From: CACIAM-69d sp001698445
GTDB taxonomy: Bacteria; Cyanobacteriota; Cyanobacteriia; CACIAM-69d
Reading direction: 5' to 3'
Length of the DNA: 64,000 nucleotides
Assembly: GCF_043235035.1 (NCBI RefSeq)
Contig: NZ_JAZAQF010000049.1
Coordinates: forward strand, 62,001 to 126,000
The notes beneath the pieces are model-generated. The model searched no databases and was not told where the DNA came from. It worked only from the letters and a program-made list of their open reading frames with translations. How positions within the stretch are numbered: position 1 is the stretch's first letter; every line of letters starts with the position of its first letter. A program made the position numbers and the translations under genes. Below, piece by piece: positions 8,889 through 16,687 of this stretch.

Positions 8889-10622
8889 CTAGGTTCCGGC
8901 TTGGGCGATCGGGCAGGGAGTGCATTCCTGTTGGCGACGCTGCACGGCGGATTCGTAGAAGGCTTCTAAGGCCCGGACACCGTGAATTTGGTTAAATATG
9001 CGGGCCGATCGTTGGGCAATTTCTAAGCGAAGATTCTGTCGCCAAGCTCGATCGCACCCTAGCCCGATCGCCAAATCACAATAGTCTTCGGGGGTTTGGG
9101 CAATGGTTTCCGTCAGCCCCAATTCCGTGAGGATGGCGGCGGCATGGCGACCGCGCATCAAGGCTCCGGGGAGGGTGACGACAGGAAGACCAGCGGCGAT
9201 CGCCTCCAGGGCGCTGTTGCAACCGGACCAGTCGATCGAGTCGAGGAAAACATCGGCCAGTTGATTCAGTTGCCAAAATTGCGTTTGGGACTGGGGCGGC
9301 AGGATTGTGCAGTGGTCGGCAAAAGCGAGGCCGGCGGCCGCAAAGGCGGCCGCGAGGCGCTGGGCAAATGGCGGGGCCGCTTCTGGAAAAGGGCTGGCCA
9401 GGAAAACGAGGCGCGATCGGGGAACCGCTTGGGCAATTTCCACCCAGAGCCGATCGGCTTGGGGCAAATACTTATACAACGATTGGCAACAGAGATAAAC
9501 CACTTCGTCGTCAGCCAGACCCAGTTGGGCCCGATCGAGCTGAGGCTGGGGGGCGATCGGGGGGCGATTATAGGCGATGCCCAATCCCGGTAAACAGATC
9601 AGGGTTTCGCTGTAGTGGGTTTCGGCTTGGGGCGGTTCCATTCGATCGCTCGAGAGGTAATAGTCCACCGTCGGCAGGCCGGTGGTGACCGGATGGCCCC
9701 AGGTGGCGCATTGGACGGGTGCAAACCGCCAACCCCCAATCAGATACATCACCGAATCCATACCCACATCCAGCATCACCGCCACGTCGAGTTGATCTTG
9801 CCAGGCGGCCCGACAAAAGGCGGCATAGCGCTGGGGATTGAAGTCGTTGCCCGTTTCCCAAAAGGCAAAGCGATCGCTCAGGCGGCGGGCCTCGTCTGTG
9901 GTGTTATCCCAGCGATTGCCAGCATAGTAGCTATAGATTTCCAGTCGATCGCGATCGGCGTGGCGCAACCAACCCAGGTGGGTTTTCATCACGGAGTGGT
10001 GATAAAAATGGCTGCTGAAATAGCCAATTCGTAATCGATCGCCCGAGGATCGCTCGCGGGTCCAGCGGGGTTGCAAGGGGGCTAAATCAGGAAAAACGGT
10101 GGCTAAGGTTTGGCACACCCAAGCGCCATATTGTTCTTGCAAGGCCCGATCATTCTGGCCCTGGTAATTCAAATAGAACGGAACCCGCAGGGCGATCGCC
10201 TGGAGTGCCAACTGCATGAGGGCTGGATGTGATCGCGTGAGGCTGATCAGCCGATCCAATCCCTGGGCATAGTTCGATCGCGCCTGCCAGAGGGCGGCCT
10301 CGGTTTCATAAACCGATGGCAGCTTTAACCACCCATCAAAGGCCGCCAGGGCCCCCGCATACCAAGTTTCTCGTTGGGGTTCCAGGGCCAAGGCTTTGCA
10401 CCAGGCCTCGATCGCCCCGGCCACCTGGCCCGACTGCCGCAACAGTTCTCCCAAGGCCGCGTAGGGTTCGGCAGCCATCGGATTGGTCAAAATTTGCGAT
10501 CGCCAATGGGCCCGATCGACTCCCACGGATCCCAGGGCAGCCGATGGATCAAAATTGAACGGTGGGGATGGGGTGGGCGAATCCATAGCCATCAACGGGA
10601 ACCAAAGGGGCGATCCAACCAT
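8889..10622 (-). CDS. TPR / O-GlcNAc-transferase-like glycosyltransferase (GT41 C-terminal domain)
   Basis: About 577 residues from the first ATG (10622); ATGs at 10592 and 10586 are alternatives with no better ribosome site. The N-terminal 120 residues hold two TPR-like units (EPYAALGELLRQSGQVAGAIEAWCKALAL). The C-terminal 370 residues follow the SPINDLY/OGT pattern: RIGYFSSHFYHHSV, CATWGHPVTTGLPTVDYYLSSD, ETLICLPG, and the UDP-binding end with DSIDWSGCNSALEAIAAGLPVVTLPG. The GHPVTTG and LDSIDWSGCN stretches match catalytic and donor-binding loops of family 41. Probably glycosylates protein or lipid acceptors in the cytoplasm; acceptor unknown. Confidence 0.85.
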   Translation of the reverse strand: MVGSPLWFPLMAMDSPTPSPPFNFDPSAALGSVGVDRAHWRSQILTNPMAAEPYAALGELLRQSGQVAGAIEAWCKALALEPQRETWYAGALAAFDGWLKLPSVYETEAALWQARSNYAQGLDRLISLTRSHPALMQLALQAIALRVPFYLNYQGQNDRALQEQYGAWVCQTLATVFPDLAPLQPRWTRERSSGDRLRIGYFSSHFYHHSVMKTHLGWLRHADRDRLEIYSYYAGNRWDNTTDEARRLSDRFAFWETGNDFNPQRYAAFCRAAWQDQLDVAVMLDVGMDSVMYLIGGWRFAPVQCATWGHPVTTGLPTVDYYLSSDRMEPPQAETHYSETLICLPGLGIAYNRPPIAPQPQLDRAQLGLADDEVVYLCCQSLYKYLPQADRLWVEIAQAVPRSRLVFLASPFPEAAPPFAQRLAAAFAAAGLAFADHCTILPPQSQTQFWQLNQLADVFLDSIDWSGCNSALEAIAAGLPVVTLPGALMRGRHAAAILTELGLTETIAQTPEDYCDLAIGLGCDRAWRQNLRLEIAQRSARIFNQIHGVRALEAFYESAVQRRQQECTPCPIAQAGT

Positions 10623-10769
10623 GCCCCGATCGGGCGGCGGGCGCAATAGGCGTTCTGGGTCATGGCCAAAGATTTCAGCCCAATCAGCCTCAACCCAGTC
10701 CCGAAAAAATCGCCCAGATCATGATCCAGAAAACACATCATTCAGAAAATACATCACTCAGAAAATATC

Positions 10770-10806
10770 CAAAAAACACCAAAAAACACTAAAAAACACT
10801 AAAAAA
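10770..10806. repeat. A-rich short tandem repeats beside ndhB terminator
   Basis: CCAAAAAACAC, CAAAAAACACT and AAAAAACACT follow each other, preceded by two 16-base units starting CAGAAAACACATCATT. Read on the minus strand they extend the U-rich tail of the ndhB terminator. Confidence 0.55.
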
Positions 10807-10833
10807 CCGCCAGATGTCTAGCATCCGGCGGCT
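10797..10833 (-). terminator. Rho-independent terminator of ndhB
   Basis: On the minus strand, stem CCGCCGGATG / CATCTGGCGG with loop CTAGA (one G-T pair) is followed by TTTTTTAGTG and more T-rich sequence. About 100 bases after the ndhB stop. Confidence 0.85.
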
Positions 10834-10929
10834 TGTCGTTTGAAGTGCCATTAATCGGGAAAAACCATTGCCCGATTTGGGTTCCTCAATGTTGTCCAGA
10901 GTATTGTCCAGAATGTTACCCAGGCTGGC

Positions 10930-12513
10930 CTAGGGTTCAAGGGTCGGAGCCAAGGACACCGCCCGATCGACCACCGGAACCTTAGCCGTTGCCGCCGGTA
11001 ACTTCAGCGAGGCTTGCAGCATCGGCGATTGGGCCACGGCATCATTGGCGATCGCAAACAGCGGATTCGACAAAATCCCCGCCAGCGATGTGGCAATCAC
11101 CGACAACACCAAGCCCACTTGCAAAGGACGCATCCCCGGGAGTTTCCAGCTAATGGCCGGGTAGTTCTTCACCGAATCGGACATTTCGTGCGGTTCCTTC
11201 ACCACCATCATCTTCACCACACGAATGTAGTAGTAGATGGAAACCACGCTGGTGACCAAACCCAACAGCACCAGGGTATATAGGCCCGCTTGCCAGCCCA
11301 CCCAGAACAGGTAGATCTTGCCGAAGAAGCCAGCCAGGGGCGGAATGCCACCCAGGGACAGCAGCGACACACTCAGACCCAAGGTCAACAGGGGATCTTT
11401 TTGGTAAAGCCCCGAGTATTCGCTGATCTCATCCGTACCCGTGCGCAGGGAGAACAGAATCACACAGGCGAAACCGCCCAAGTTCATGAACAGATAAACC
11501 AACAGGTAAAACACCATGCTGGCGTAGCCGTCGGCGGTGTTGGCCAACAGCCCGATCGTCACGAAGCCGGCCTGCCCGATCGAGGAATAAGCCAGCATCC
11601 GCTTCATGCTGGTTTGAGCCAGTGCCACCACGTTCCCCAACACCATACTCAGAATGGCCAGGGCCGTGAATACAAAGTGCCATTGTTCCGACACCAGCGG
11701 GAAAGCCGTCACCAACAGGCGAATGGCCAGGGCAAACCCAGCCGCCTTGGAACCCACGGACAAAAAGGCCACCACCGGAGTGGGCGAGCCTTCGTACACG
11801 TCGGGAGTCCATTGGTGGAAGGGCACAGCCGAAATCTTGAAGGCAATCCCCGCGATCGCGAAGACCAGCGCCACCACAATCCCAATTTGGGGCGTGGTCG
11901 GGTTGCTGGCAATCCCGGCGGCAATTTCGCTCAAGCGGGTGTGGCCGCCCGAGAGGCCATAAAGCAACGAAGCGCCGTAGAGGAAGATGGCAGAGCTAGA
12001 AGCCCCAATCAGCAAATACTTGAGAGCTGCTTCGTTGGAGCGCGGATCCCGCTTCATGTATCCCGTCAGCAAGTAGGACGCGATACTGAGGGTTTCCAAC
12101 GCCACAAAAATCATCACCAACTCGTCAGCGCCCGACAGGAACATCCCGCCAACCGTTGCCGTGAGCAAAATGACGATGAATTCGCCCAGGGCCGTGCCGG
12201 TGGATTCCACATAGGCGATCGACATCAAGATTGTGAATGCCGACGACAGGGCGACGATTCCCCGGAAAACACTGCCCAGGGTGTCGTTGCTGAAGCCGCC
12301 CAGGAAGGAAACCGGGTCTTCCGGGTTCCACTGGAGCCACAGGGCCACCACGGATCCCAACAGACCGGCCACGGCCACATAAGGAGTCCAGCGCGATGCG
12401 GCCCGCCCGGACACGAGATCAATTAACAAGACTGCCAGGAGGGTCAAAATGACAATACCTTCTGGCAGGATTGCCCAAGCGTTGAGCTGTGAGGCAACGG
12501 TTGAGAAGTCCAT
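10930..12513 (-). CDS. ndhB: NAD(P)H-quinone oxidoreductase subunit 2 (NDH-1 complex)
   Basis: 527 residues, full length for cyanobacterial NdhB. A proton-pumping antiporter-like membrane subunit of NDH-1 in the thylakoid membrane, needed for respiration, cyclic electron flow and NDH-dependent CO2 uptake. About 14 hydrophobic helices. Family marks: LETLSIASYLLTGYMKRDPRSNEAALKYLLIGA (about residues 143-175), KISAVPFHQWTPDVYEGSPTPVVAFLSVGSKAAGFA (TM7 region, with the conserved Glu and Lys), and LSLGGIPPLAGFFGK. The ATG start is supported by the family N-terminus MDFSTVASQLNAWAILPE. Monocistronic with its own terminator. Confidence 0.97.
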   Translation of the reverse strand: MDFSTVASQLNAWAILPEGIVILTLLAVLLIDLVSGRAASRWTPYVAVAGLLGSVVALWLQWNPEDPVSFLGGFSNDTLGSVFRGIVALSSAFTILMSIAYVESTGTALGEFIVILLTATVGGMFLSGADELVMIFVALETLSIASYLLTGYMKRDPRSNEAALKYLLIGASSSAIFLYGASLLYGLSGGHTRLSEIAAGIASNPTTPQIGIVVALVFAIAGIAFKISAVPFHQWTPDVYEGSPTPVVAFLSVGSKAAGFALAIRLLVTAFPLVSEQWHFVFTALAILSMVLGNVVALAQTSMKRMLAYSSIGQAGFVTIGLLANTADGYASMVFYLLVYLFMNLGGFACVILFSLRTGTDEISEYSGLYQKDPLLTLGLSVSLLSLGGIPPLAGFFGKIYLFWVGWQAGLYTLVLLGLVTSVVSIYYYIRVVKMMVVKEPHEMSDSVKNYPAISWKLPGMRPLQVGLVLSVIATSLAGILSNPLFAIANDAVAQSPMLQASLKLPAATAKVPVVDRAVSLAPTLEP

Positions 12514-12617
12514 AGGGAATTAAATCCGTTGAGCGCTTGAAACAATTGCCATTTCTAGGTTGCAGGGAAATGCGGCCTGCGTTCGGTTAACCATTTTAGG
12601 GGTTGGCGTGTGGATCG

Positions 12618-12911
12618 CTACGCGATCGCGCTGGATAGGCGATAACAATCCCCAAATGCCCCGATAACTAGCGAGTAATCGATCGCCCTTGGAGCATCAC
12701 CCGATCGCCACCCGATCGCCCGGTTCGTGAATCTGAAAAACAGCTCTGGGTAGCCCCAAATTGCTTCAAGGGCTGCTGAAATTGCCTCAAGTTGCCAAAG
12801 TCTCTCCGCAATCTCCCCGCCATAGCTCCGCAAAAGTCCCAGAAACTGCTCCCTACCTTCAGCATCTTCCCAGTCTTTAAGCAAATTGCAGCCGTAGTAA
12901 GGAGAGGTCAT
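12618..12911 (-). CDS. Small hypothetical protein, doubtful
   Basis: A possible 97-residue protein, mostly helical in look (LLKDWEDAEGREQFLGLLRSYGGEIAERLWQLEAI), overlapping the last 35 bases of the upstream PP2C response regulator gene in another frame. GAGG lies directly before the ATG, which is too close for a good ribosome site. No family recognised. Composition is plausible for protein, and the region is otherwise empty, but it may be chance. Confidence 0.35.
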   Translation of the reverse strand: MTSPYYGCNLLKDWEDAEGREQFLGLLRSYGGEIAERLWQLEAISAALEAIWGYPELFFRFTNRAIGWRSGDAPRAIDYSLVIGAFGDCYRLSSAIA

Positions 12912-14019
12912 CCTCAAAATAGCTGCGGCCACTGTTAAAGTCCTGCACCCGATTCACGATTTGCTCCACGGCTCCCCGCTCAGGAACCGCCCAACATTCC
13001 CGCAGCACTTCCACGAAGGGATCCAGCCCCCAAACAGTGCCATCGGGCATTCCCAGTTCGTAAATGCCATCGCTGAAGATGTAGAGCGTGCTGCCGGGGG
13101 GAACTTCGCAAAAGGCCTCGCTATATTTCGCTTCTGCAAACATGCCAACGGGCAGCCCCACCGTTCGGAGGCGTTGGGCCGTTGGTAACGATTCTTTGCT
13201 GGGCGAGAGCAAAATTCCGGGCGGATGGCCAGCGCTGGCATAGGCCAGGCTCCGGGTGCGGCGGCTGTAGACTCCATACCAAGCGGTGAAGTATTTGTCG
13301 TTGCGATCGTTCATTTGAAACGCGCCATTCAGGGCCCGCAACACCTCGCTGGGGCTGCCATAGTCTTGGATTGGGAGCGATCGGGAACGCAGCAAATTCA
13401 ACACTGACAACGAGGGCAGCGCCGCCTTCAGACCATGGCCCGCCGCATCGACCAGATAAACCACGAGTCGATCATCATCGAGCCAATAGAAATCGAAACA
13501 GTCTCCCCCCAAACGGCTGGACGGTTCAAATTTGGCCGAAATATCCACTGCGCCGTCCATGGGTGCGGGTAGCAGGGTTTTGACATAATCGGCCGCTTCG
13601 GCCATTTCCTCTTCCAACAGCCGCTTTTGTTCCTTCAAGTCCTGATTCAGTTGATGCAGCCGCAGACCCGCCCGCACCCGGGCCTTCAGTTCATTCATCT
13701 CGATCGGCTTGGATAGGAAGTCATCGGCTCCGGCATCCAACCCTCTGACCCGATCGTCCACGGAGCCGAGGGAGGTCAACAAAATGAAGAACGTGGAGGA
13801 TAAACTGGCCTCCAGCTTGACCCGCCGACAAACCTCAATGCCGTCCATCTTCGGCATCATCCAATCGCAAATGATCAGAGCGGGCTGCTGACTACAGGCC
13901 AACTCCAAACCAGCAACACCATCTTCTGCAACCAACACCTCATAGCCCTGTTTGGTCAGGGTGCGCTCTAGCAGGCGGCGGATGGTGGGATCGTCATCGA
14001 TAATCAGCAGACGGAACAT
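12877..14019 (-). CDS. Response regulator with PP2C (RsbU-like) phosphatase output
   Basis: 380 residues. Receiver domain 1-120: acidic pair DDD (about 8-10), phospho-acceptor D in CDWMMPKMDG (about 52), T in LLTS, K in LSKPIEM. A coiled-coil linker (LNQDLKEQKRLLEEEMAEA) follows, then a PPM/SpoIIE-type phosphatase domain (about 145-380) with GGDCFDFYW, VVYLVDAAGHG, SAGHPPGILL and FSDGIYE plus EDDLSLLRL, the Asp residues that hold Mn/Mg. Such proteins dephosphorylate STAS anti-sigma antagonists in partner switching. It is divergent from the RsbW-like kinase gene at 14725, about 700 bases away. Confidence 0.92.
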   Translation of the reverse strand: MFRLLIIDDDPTIRRLLERTLTKQGYEVLVAEDGVAGLELACSQQPALIICDWMMPKMDGIEVCRRVKLEASLSSTFFILLTSLGSVDDRVRGLDAGADDFLSKPIEMNELKARVRAGLRLHQLNQDLKEQKRLLEEEMAEAADYVKTLLPAPMDGAVDISAKFEPSSRLGGDCFDFYWLDDDRLVVYLVDAAGHGLKAALPSLSVLNLLRSRSLPIQDYGSPSEVLRALNGAFQMNDRNDKYFTAWYGVYSRRTRSLAYASAGHPPGILLSPSKESLPTAQRLRTVGLPVGMFAEAKYSEAFCEVPPGSTLYIFSDGIYELGMPDGTVWGLDPFVEVLRECWAVPERGAVEQIVNRVQDFNSGRSYFEDDLSLLRLQFA

Positions 14020-14078
14020 AGGTCAAGGCAGTGGTGGCAAGATGGAACAAGAGGAGCAGCCCAAGTGTTGATCAATTC

Positions 14079-14134
14079 AGGCGTGATGTCTTAGGCGTGA
14101 TGTCTTAGGCGTAATGTCTTAGGCGTAATGTCGG
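14079..14134. repeat. 14-bp tandem array, 4 units
   Basis: AGGCGTGATGTCTT twice, then AGGCGTAATGTCTT and AGGCGTAATGTCGG, in exact 14-base register. Confidence 0.85.
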
Positions 14135-14172
14135 CGTAAGATGCAGCCGTTGAAATGAAATGAACCGAGTGA

Positions 14173-14284
14173 ATGAAATAAGCCAAATGAAATACACCGG
14201 ATGAAATACGCCGAATGACGTAAATCAGATGAAATACGCCGAATGACGTAAATCAAATGGGGTCAATCGAATGGCATCAGGCGA
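14173..14284. repeat. 14-bp tandem array, about 8 units
   Basis: Units in exact 14-base register: ATGAAATAAGCCAA, ATGAAATACACCGG, ATGAAATACGCCGA, ATGACGTAAATCAG, ATGAAATACGCCGA, ATGACGTAAATCAA, ATGGGGTCAATCGA, ATGGCATCAGGCGA. Units 3-4 and 5-6 form a 28-base higher-order duplication. Non-coding. Confidence 0.85.
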
Positions 14285-14724
14285 ACCAAATTGAGCCGAT
14301 GACAACGGGATCGCGCTGAGTCCGATGGGCCCTTGAGTAGATGAGCACCAAGAATGGGCACCAGGGATGAGCTTCGATGGGGATTGCCGCCATTCCAGCC
14401 GAATAGTCCGGAAGGGTTGAGCCATCCTCCGAAGCAAGTTAGCCTGGGGAGTAATGCGTGATCCTTCACGAATTGTCCCTGGGATTGGCGGCTGAGGGTT
14501 GAGTCGGCTGGGCCTGGGCCGCAACGTGCAACGGGTTGCGATCGCACCCCGAAACGGACGAGTCTCGGTCACGGGAATTCCGCCCTGGCTGGAGTAGGAA
14601 TCGTGAGCTATCAGTGGAGTACCTGGAATGGTACGGACTACGGCTGATTTTGGCACAATGCCTTGGATGGCGTGGCTAAAATTCAGGGTTGAGACTGAAG
14701 GCCTGAGAATTCCGAACGCTTTGC

Positions 14725-15225
14725 TTGAACGCGCCGCAGAGGTTGGATGCTTTGACTCCCAGCGTAAACCAAACGATTCGACTTCGCATTGCTAGCGATT
14801 TGGCGGTGCTCGATCGCGTTTTGAACTGGTTTGACACGCTCGATCGCCCCCATGTGCCTCGTACTGTGTGGCTCCAATGCCTCTCGGTGCTGGCGGAGGT
14901 TTTCACGAATGCGGTGCGCCATGCCCATCGCCAACACCCTTGCGACACGCCGATCGACCTGGAGGCAGAACTCACGGCCACAGCCTTGACGTTGCGCCTT
15001 TGGGATCATGGGGAACCGTTTGACTTGCGGCAGGCGGTGTTGGAACGGGGGCAAACTCCCGAACCCCCAGAAACTCTTGATATTGAGAAGCTCAGCGGTG
15101 GCGGACGGGGCTTGACCATTCTGAATCGGGTGGCCGATCGCCTGAGCTATGATCCCCAGCCGGATGGTCGCAACTTGTTGGAATTTGTGAAATATTTTGA
15201 ACCGGTGCTCCCGATCGCGGATTGA
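14725..15225 (+). CDS. RsbW-like ATP-binding protein (anti-sigma factor / serine kinase, HATPase_c)
   Basis: About 166 residues. GHKL ATPase motifs: N box EVFTNAVRHAH (about residue 58), G1 LWDHGEPFD (about 95), G2 GGGRGLTIL (about 127). The family includes RsbW/SpoIIAB kinases that bind sigma factors or phosphorylate STAS proteins. No ATG is in frame near the N-terminus. TTG at 14725 gives the longest form; TTG at 14752, with AGAGG eight bases upstream, is an alternative. It is divergent from the PP2C regulator, so kinase and phosphatase may form one partner-switching pair. Confidence 0.82.
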   Translation: MNAPQRLDALTPSVNQTIRLRIASDLAVLDRVLNWFDTLDRPHVPRTVWLQCLSVLAEVFTNAVRHAHRQHPCDTPIDLEAELTATALTLRLWDHGEPFDLRQAVLERGQTPEPPETLDIEKLSGGGRGLTILNRVADRLSYDPQPDGRNLLEFVKYFEPVLPIAD

Positions 15226-15226
15226 A

Positions 15227-15820
15227 TCAAGCCTCGCCGCCAAACTCAATTGCTTCGTACAAATCCGCAAGCGGCAATTCCACCGACACCGCATCCAACA
15301 GCACCCGATCGCTCAATTGCCCATATTCACTGAACAGCCACTGCTGATCCCCCGTTCGGGCATAGAGTTCCACATGGGGCTGATATTGATCAATTAACAA
15401 ATAGTTTTGCAAGCTCGCAATCGTCCGATAGGCGGCAAATTTTTCAGTGCGATCGTAAGCCGCTGTTGATTTGGAAAGTACCTCAGCAATCAGGATCGGA
15501 TTCATTACCGTATCGGTGCGATCGGGCTTCCGCTCGATGGGTCGCTTTGCCACCATCACATCAGGATAGGTATATAAATTTGGCTCCGGAATCCACAGCC
15601 GCTGATCCGCCAATGCCAGATCATAGGCTTGTCTTCGCAAGGCAAATTTCAGAATCGTAATCAAATTAATCGCAATAAAATTATGCTCCGGTGTACCCCC
15701 TGTCATTGGAACAACTACCCCATTGCGATATTCATTGCGAGTTTCAGCCAAAACTTCTTGGGCTAAATAATCATCAGCGGTGATGATTGCAGGTTCCGGT
15801 AATAGGGCGATCGGCATCAT
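15227..15820 (-). CDS. Uma2 family (DUF820) PD-(D/E)XK nuclease, copy A
   Basis: 197 residues. The Uma2 pattern is complete: YLAQEVLAETRNEYRNGVVVPM, PEHN (about 44), LWIPEPNLYTYPDVMV with the catalytic Asp, and ILIAEVLSKSTAAYDRTEKFAAYR with the E-x-S and K. Uma2 proteins are very numerous in cyanobacteria; their function is unknown, with putative endonuclease activity. It starts three bases after the stop of copy B, so the two are a translationally coupled pair. Residues about 1-46 and 76-170 are almost identical to copy B, while the middle and C-terminus differ sharply. Confidence 0.88.
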   Translation of the reverse strand: MMPIALLPEPAIITADDYLAQEVLAETRNEYRNGVVVPMTGGTPEHNFIAINLITILKFALRRQAYDLALADQRLWIPEPNLYTYPDVMVAKRPIERKPDRTDTVMNPILIAEVLSKSTAAYDRTEKFAAYRTIASLQNYLLIDQYQPHVELYARTGDQQWLFSEYGQLSDRVLLDAVSVELPLADLYEAIEFGGEA

Positions 15821-15823
15821 TCA

Positions 15824-16402
15824 CTAAAACTCCAGCGCTTCATAGAGGTCAGAGAGATTTACTGTTACCGTAAGTGGATCGAGCAACACCCGATCGCTCA
15901 ATTGCCCATATTCACTGAACAGCCACTGCTGATCCCCCGTTCGGGCATAGAGTTCCACATGGGGCTGATATTGATCAATTAACAGATAGTTTTGCAGACT
16001 CGCGATCGTGCGGTAGGCGGCGAATTTTTCAGTGCGATCGTAAGCCGCTGTTGATTTGGAAAGTACCTCAGCAATCAGGATCGGATTCATTACCGTATCG
16101 GTGCGATCGGGCTTCCGCTCAATGGGCCGCCGCGCCACCATCACATCAGGATAGGTATATAAATTTGGCTCCGGAATCCACAGCCGCTGATCCGCCACAA
16201 AAATACTGTATCCCTGACCTTTTAAAGCGGTTCTGAGCAGAGCATTCAAGACACTCGCAATTTCGTTATGCTCCGGTGTACCCCCTGTCATTGGAACAAC
16301 TACCCCATTGCGATATTCATTGCGAGTTTCAGCCAAAACTTCTTGGGCTAAATAATCATCAGCGGTAATGATTGCAGGTTCCGGTAATAGGGCGATCGAC
16401 AT
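15824..16402 (-). CDS. Uma2 family (DUF820) PD-(D/E)XK nuclease, copy B
   Basis: 192 residues from the ATG at 16402, which has a perfect AGGAGG site seven bases upstream. Same catalytic pattern as copy A (YPDVMV, EVLSKST, DRTEKFAAYR). Differs from copy A in residues about 47-72 (EIASVLNALLRTALKGQGYS instead of FIAINLITILKFALRRQAYD) and in the last 20 residues. First gene of the pair. Confidence 0.9.
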   Translation of the reverse strand: MSIALLPEPAIITADDYLAQEVLAETRNEYRNGVVVPMTGGTPEHNEIASVLNALLRTALKGQGYSIFVADQRLWIPEPNLYTYPDVMVARRPIERKPDRTDTVMNPILIAEVLSKSTAAYDRTEKFAAYRTIASLQNYLLIDQYQPHVELYARTGDQQWLFSEYGQLSDRVLLDPLTVTVNLSDLYEALEF

Positions 16403-16687
16403 GGCAAACCTCCTAGAAGATTGCTGGGGGTATTGACCCAATGACCTCAATCGAGTTGTTTGCTCCAAACCCAAAAGAGGGAGAGCAGATCCCCCTCTTC
16501 ATTTATTTTATGGTGCAAATTTGGGCAAGCGATCGCGCTGAGTCTTTAGGAGTCGATCGCGCATGATTCTGACGACTGCAACCGGCGCGATCACATTTCC
16601 ATCAATTAAGTAACTTATTACCTGTCGCGATCTGGTTCCGTAATTTGTGCAGCTCTTAGGCGATCGCCCGTCAGAATTAGAGTTTTG

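Larger units (their letters stand above)
14020..14724. other. 700-bp divergent intergenic region rich in 14-bp repeats
   Basis: Lies between the PP2C regulator and the RsbW-like gene. The first 270 bases hold two 14-bp period arrays (14079-14134, 14173-14284). The rest (14285-14724) has no array. The minus frame 14225-14656 runs through the repeats and is not supported as a gene. Confidence 0.55.

Noticed and set aside
11290..12426. 378-codon open frame on the + strand opposite ndhB
   Set aside because: Gln/His/Gly-rich shadow of a GC-rich, strongly conserved membrane protein gene; no ribosome site or recognisable domain.
14225..14656. 143-codon minus-strand frame in the PP2C/RsbW intergenic region
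   Set aside because: Runs into the 14-bp repeat array, has Pro/Arg/Ser-biased composition and no family features.
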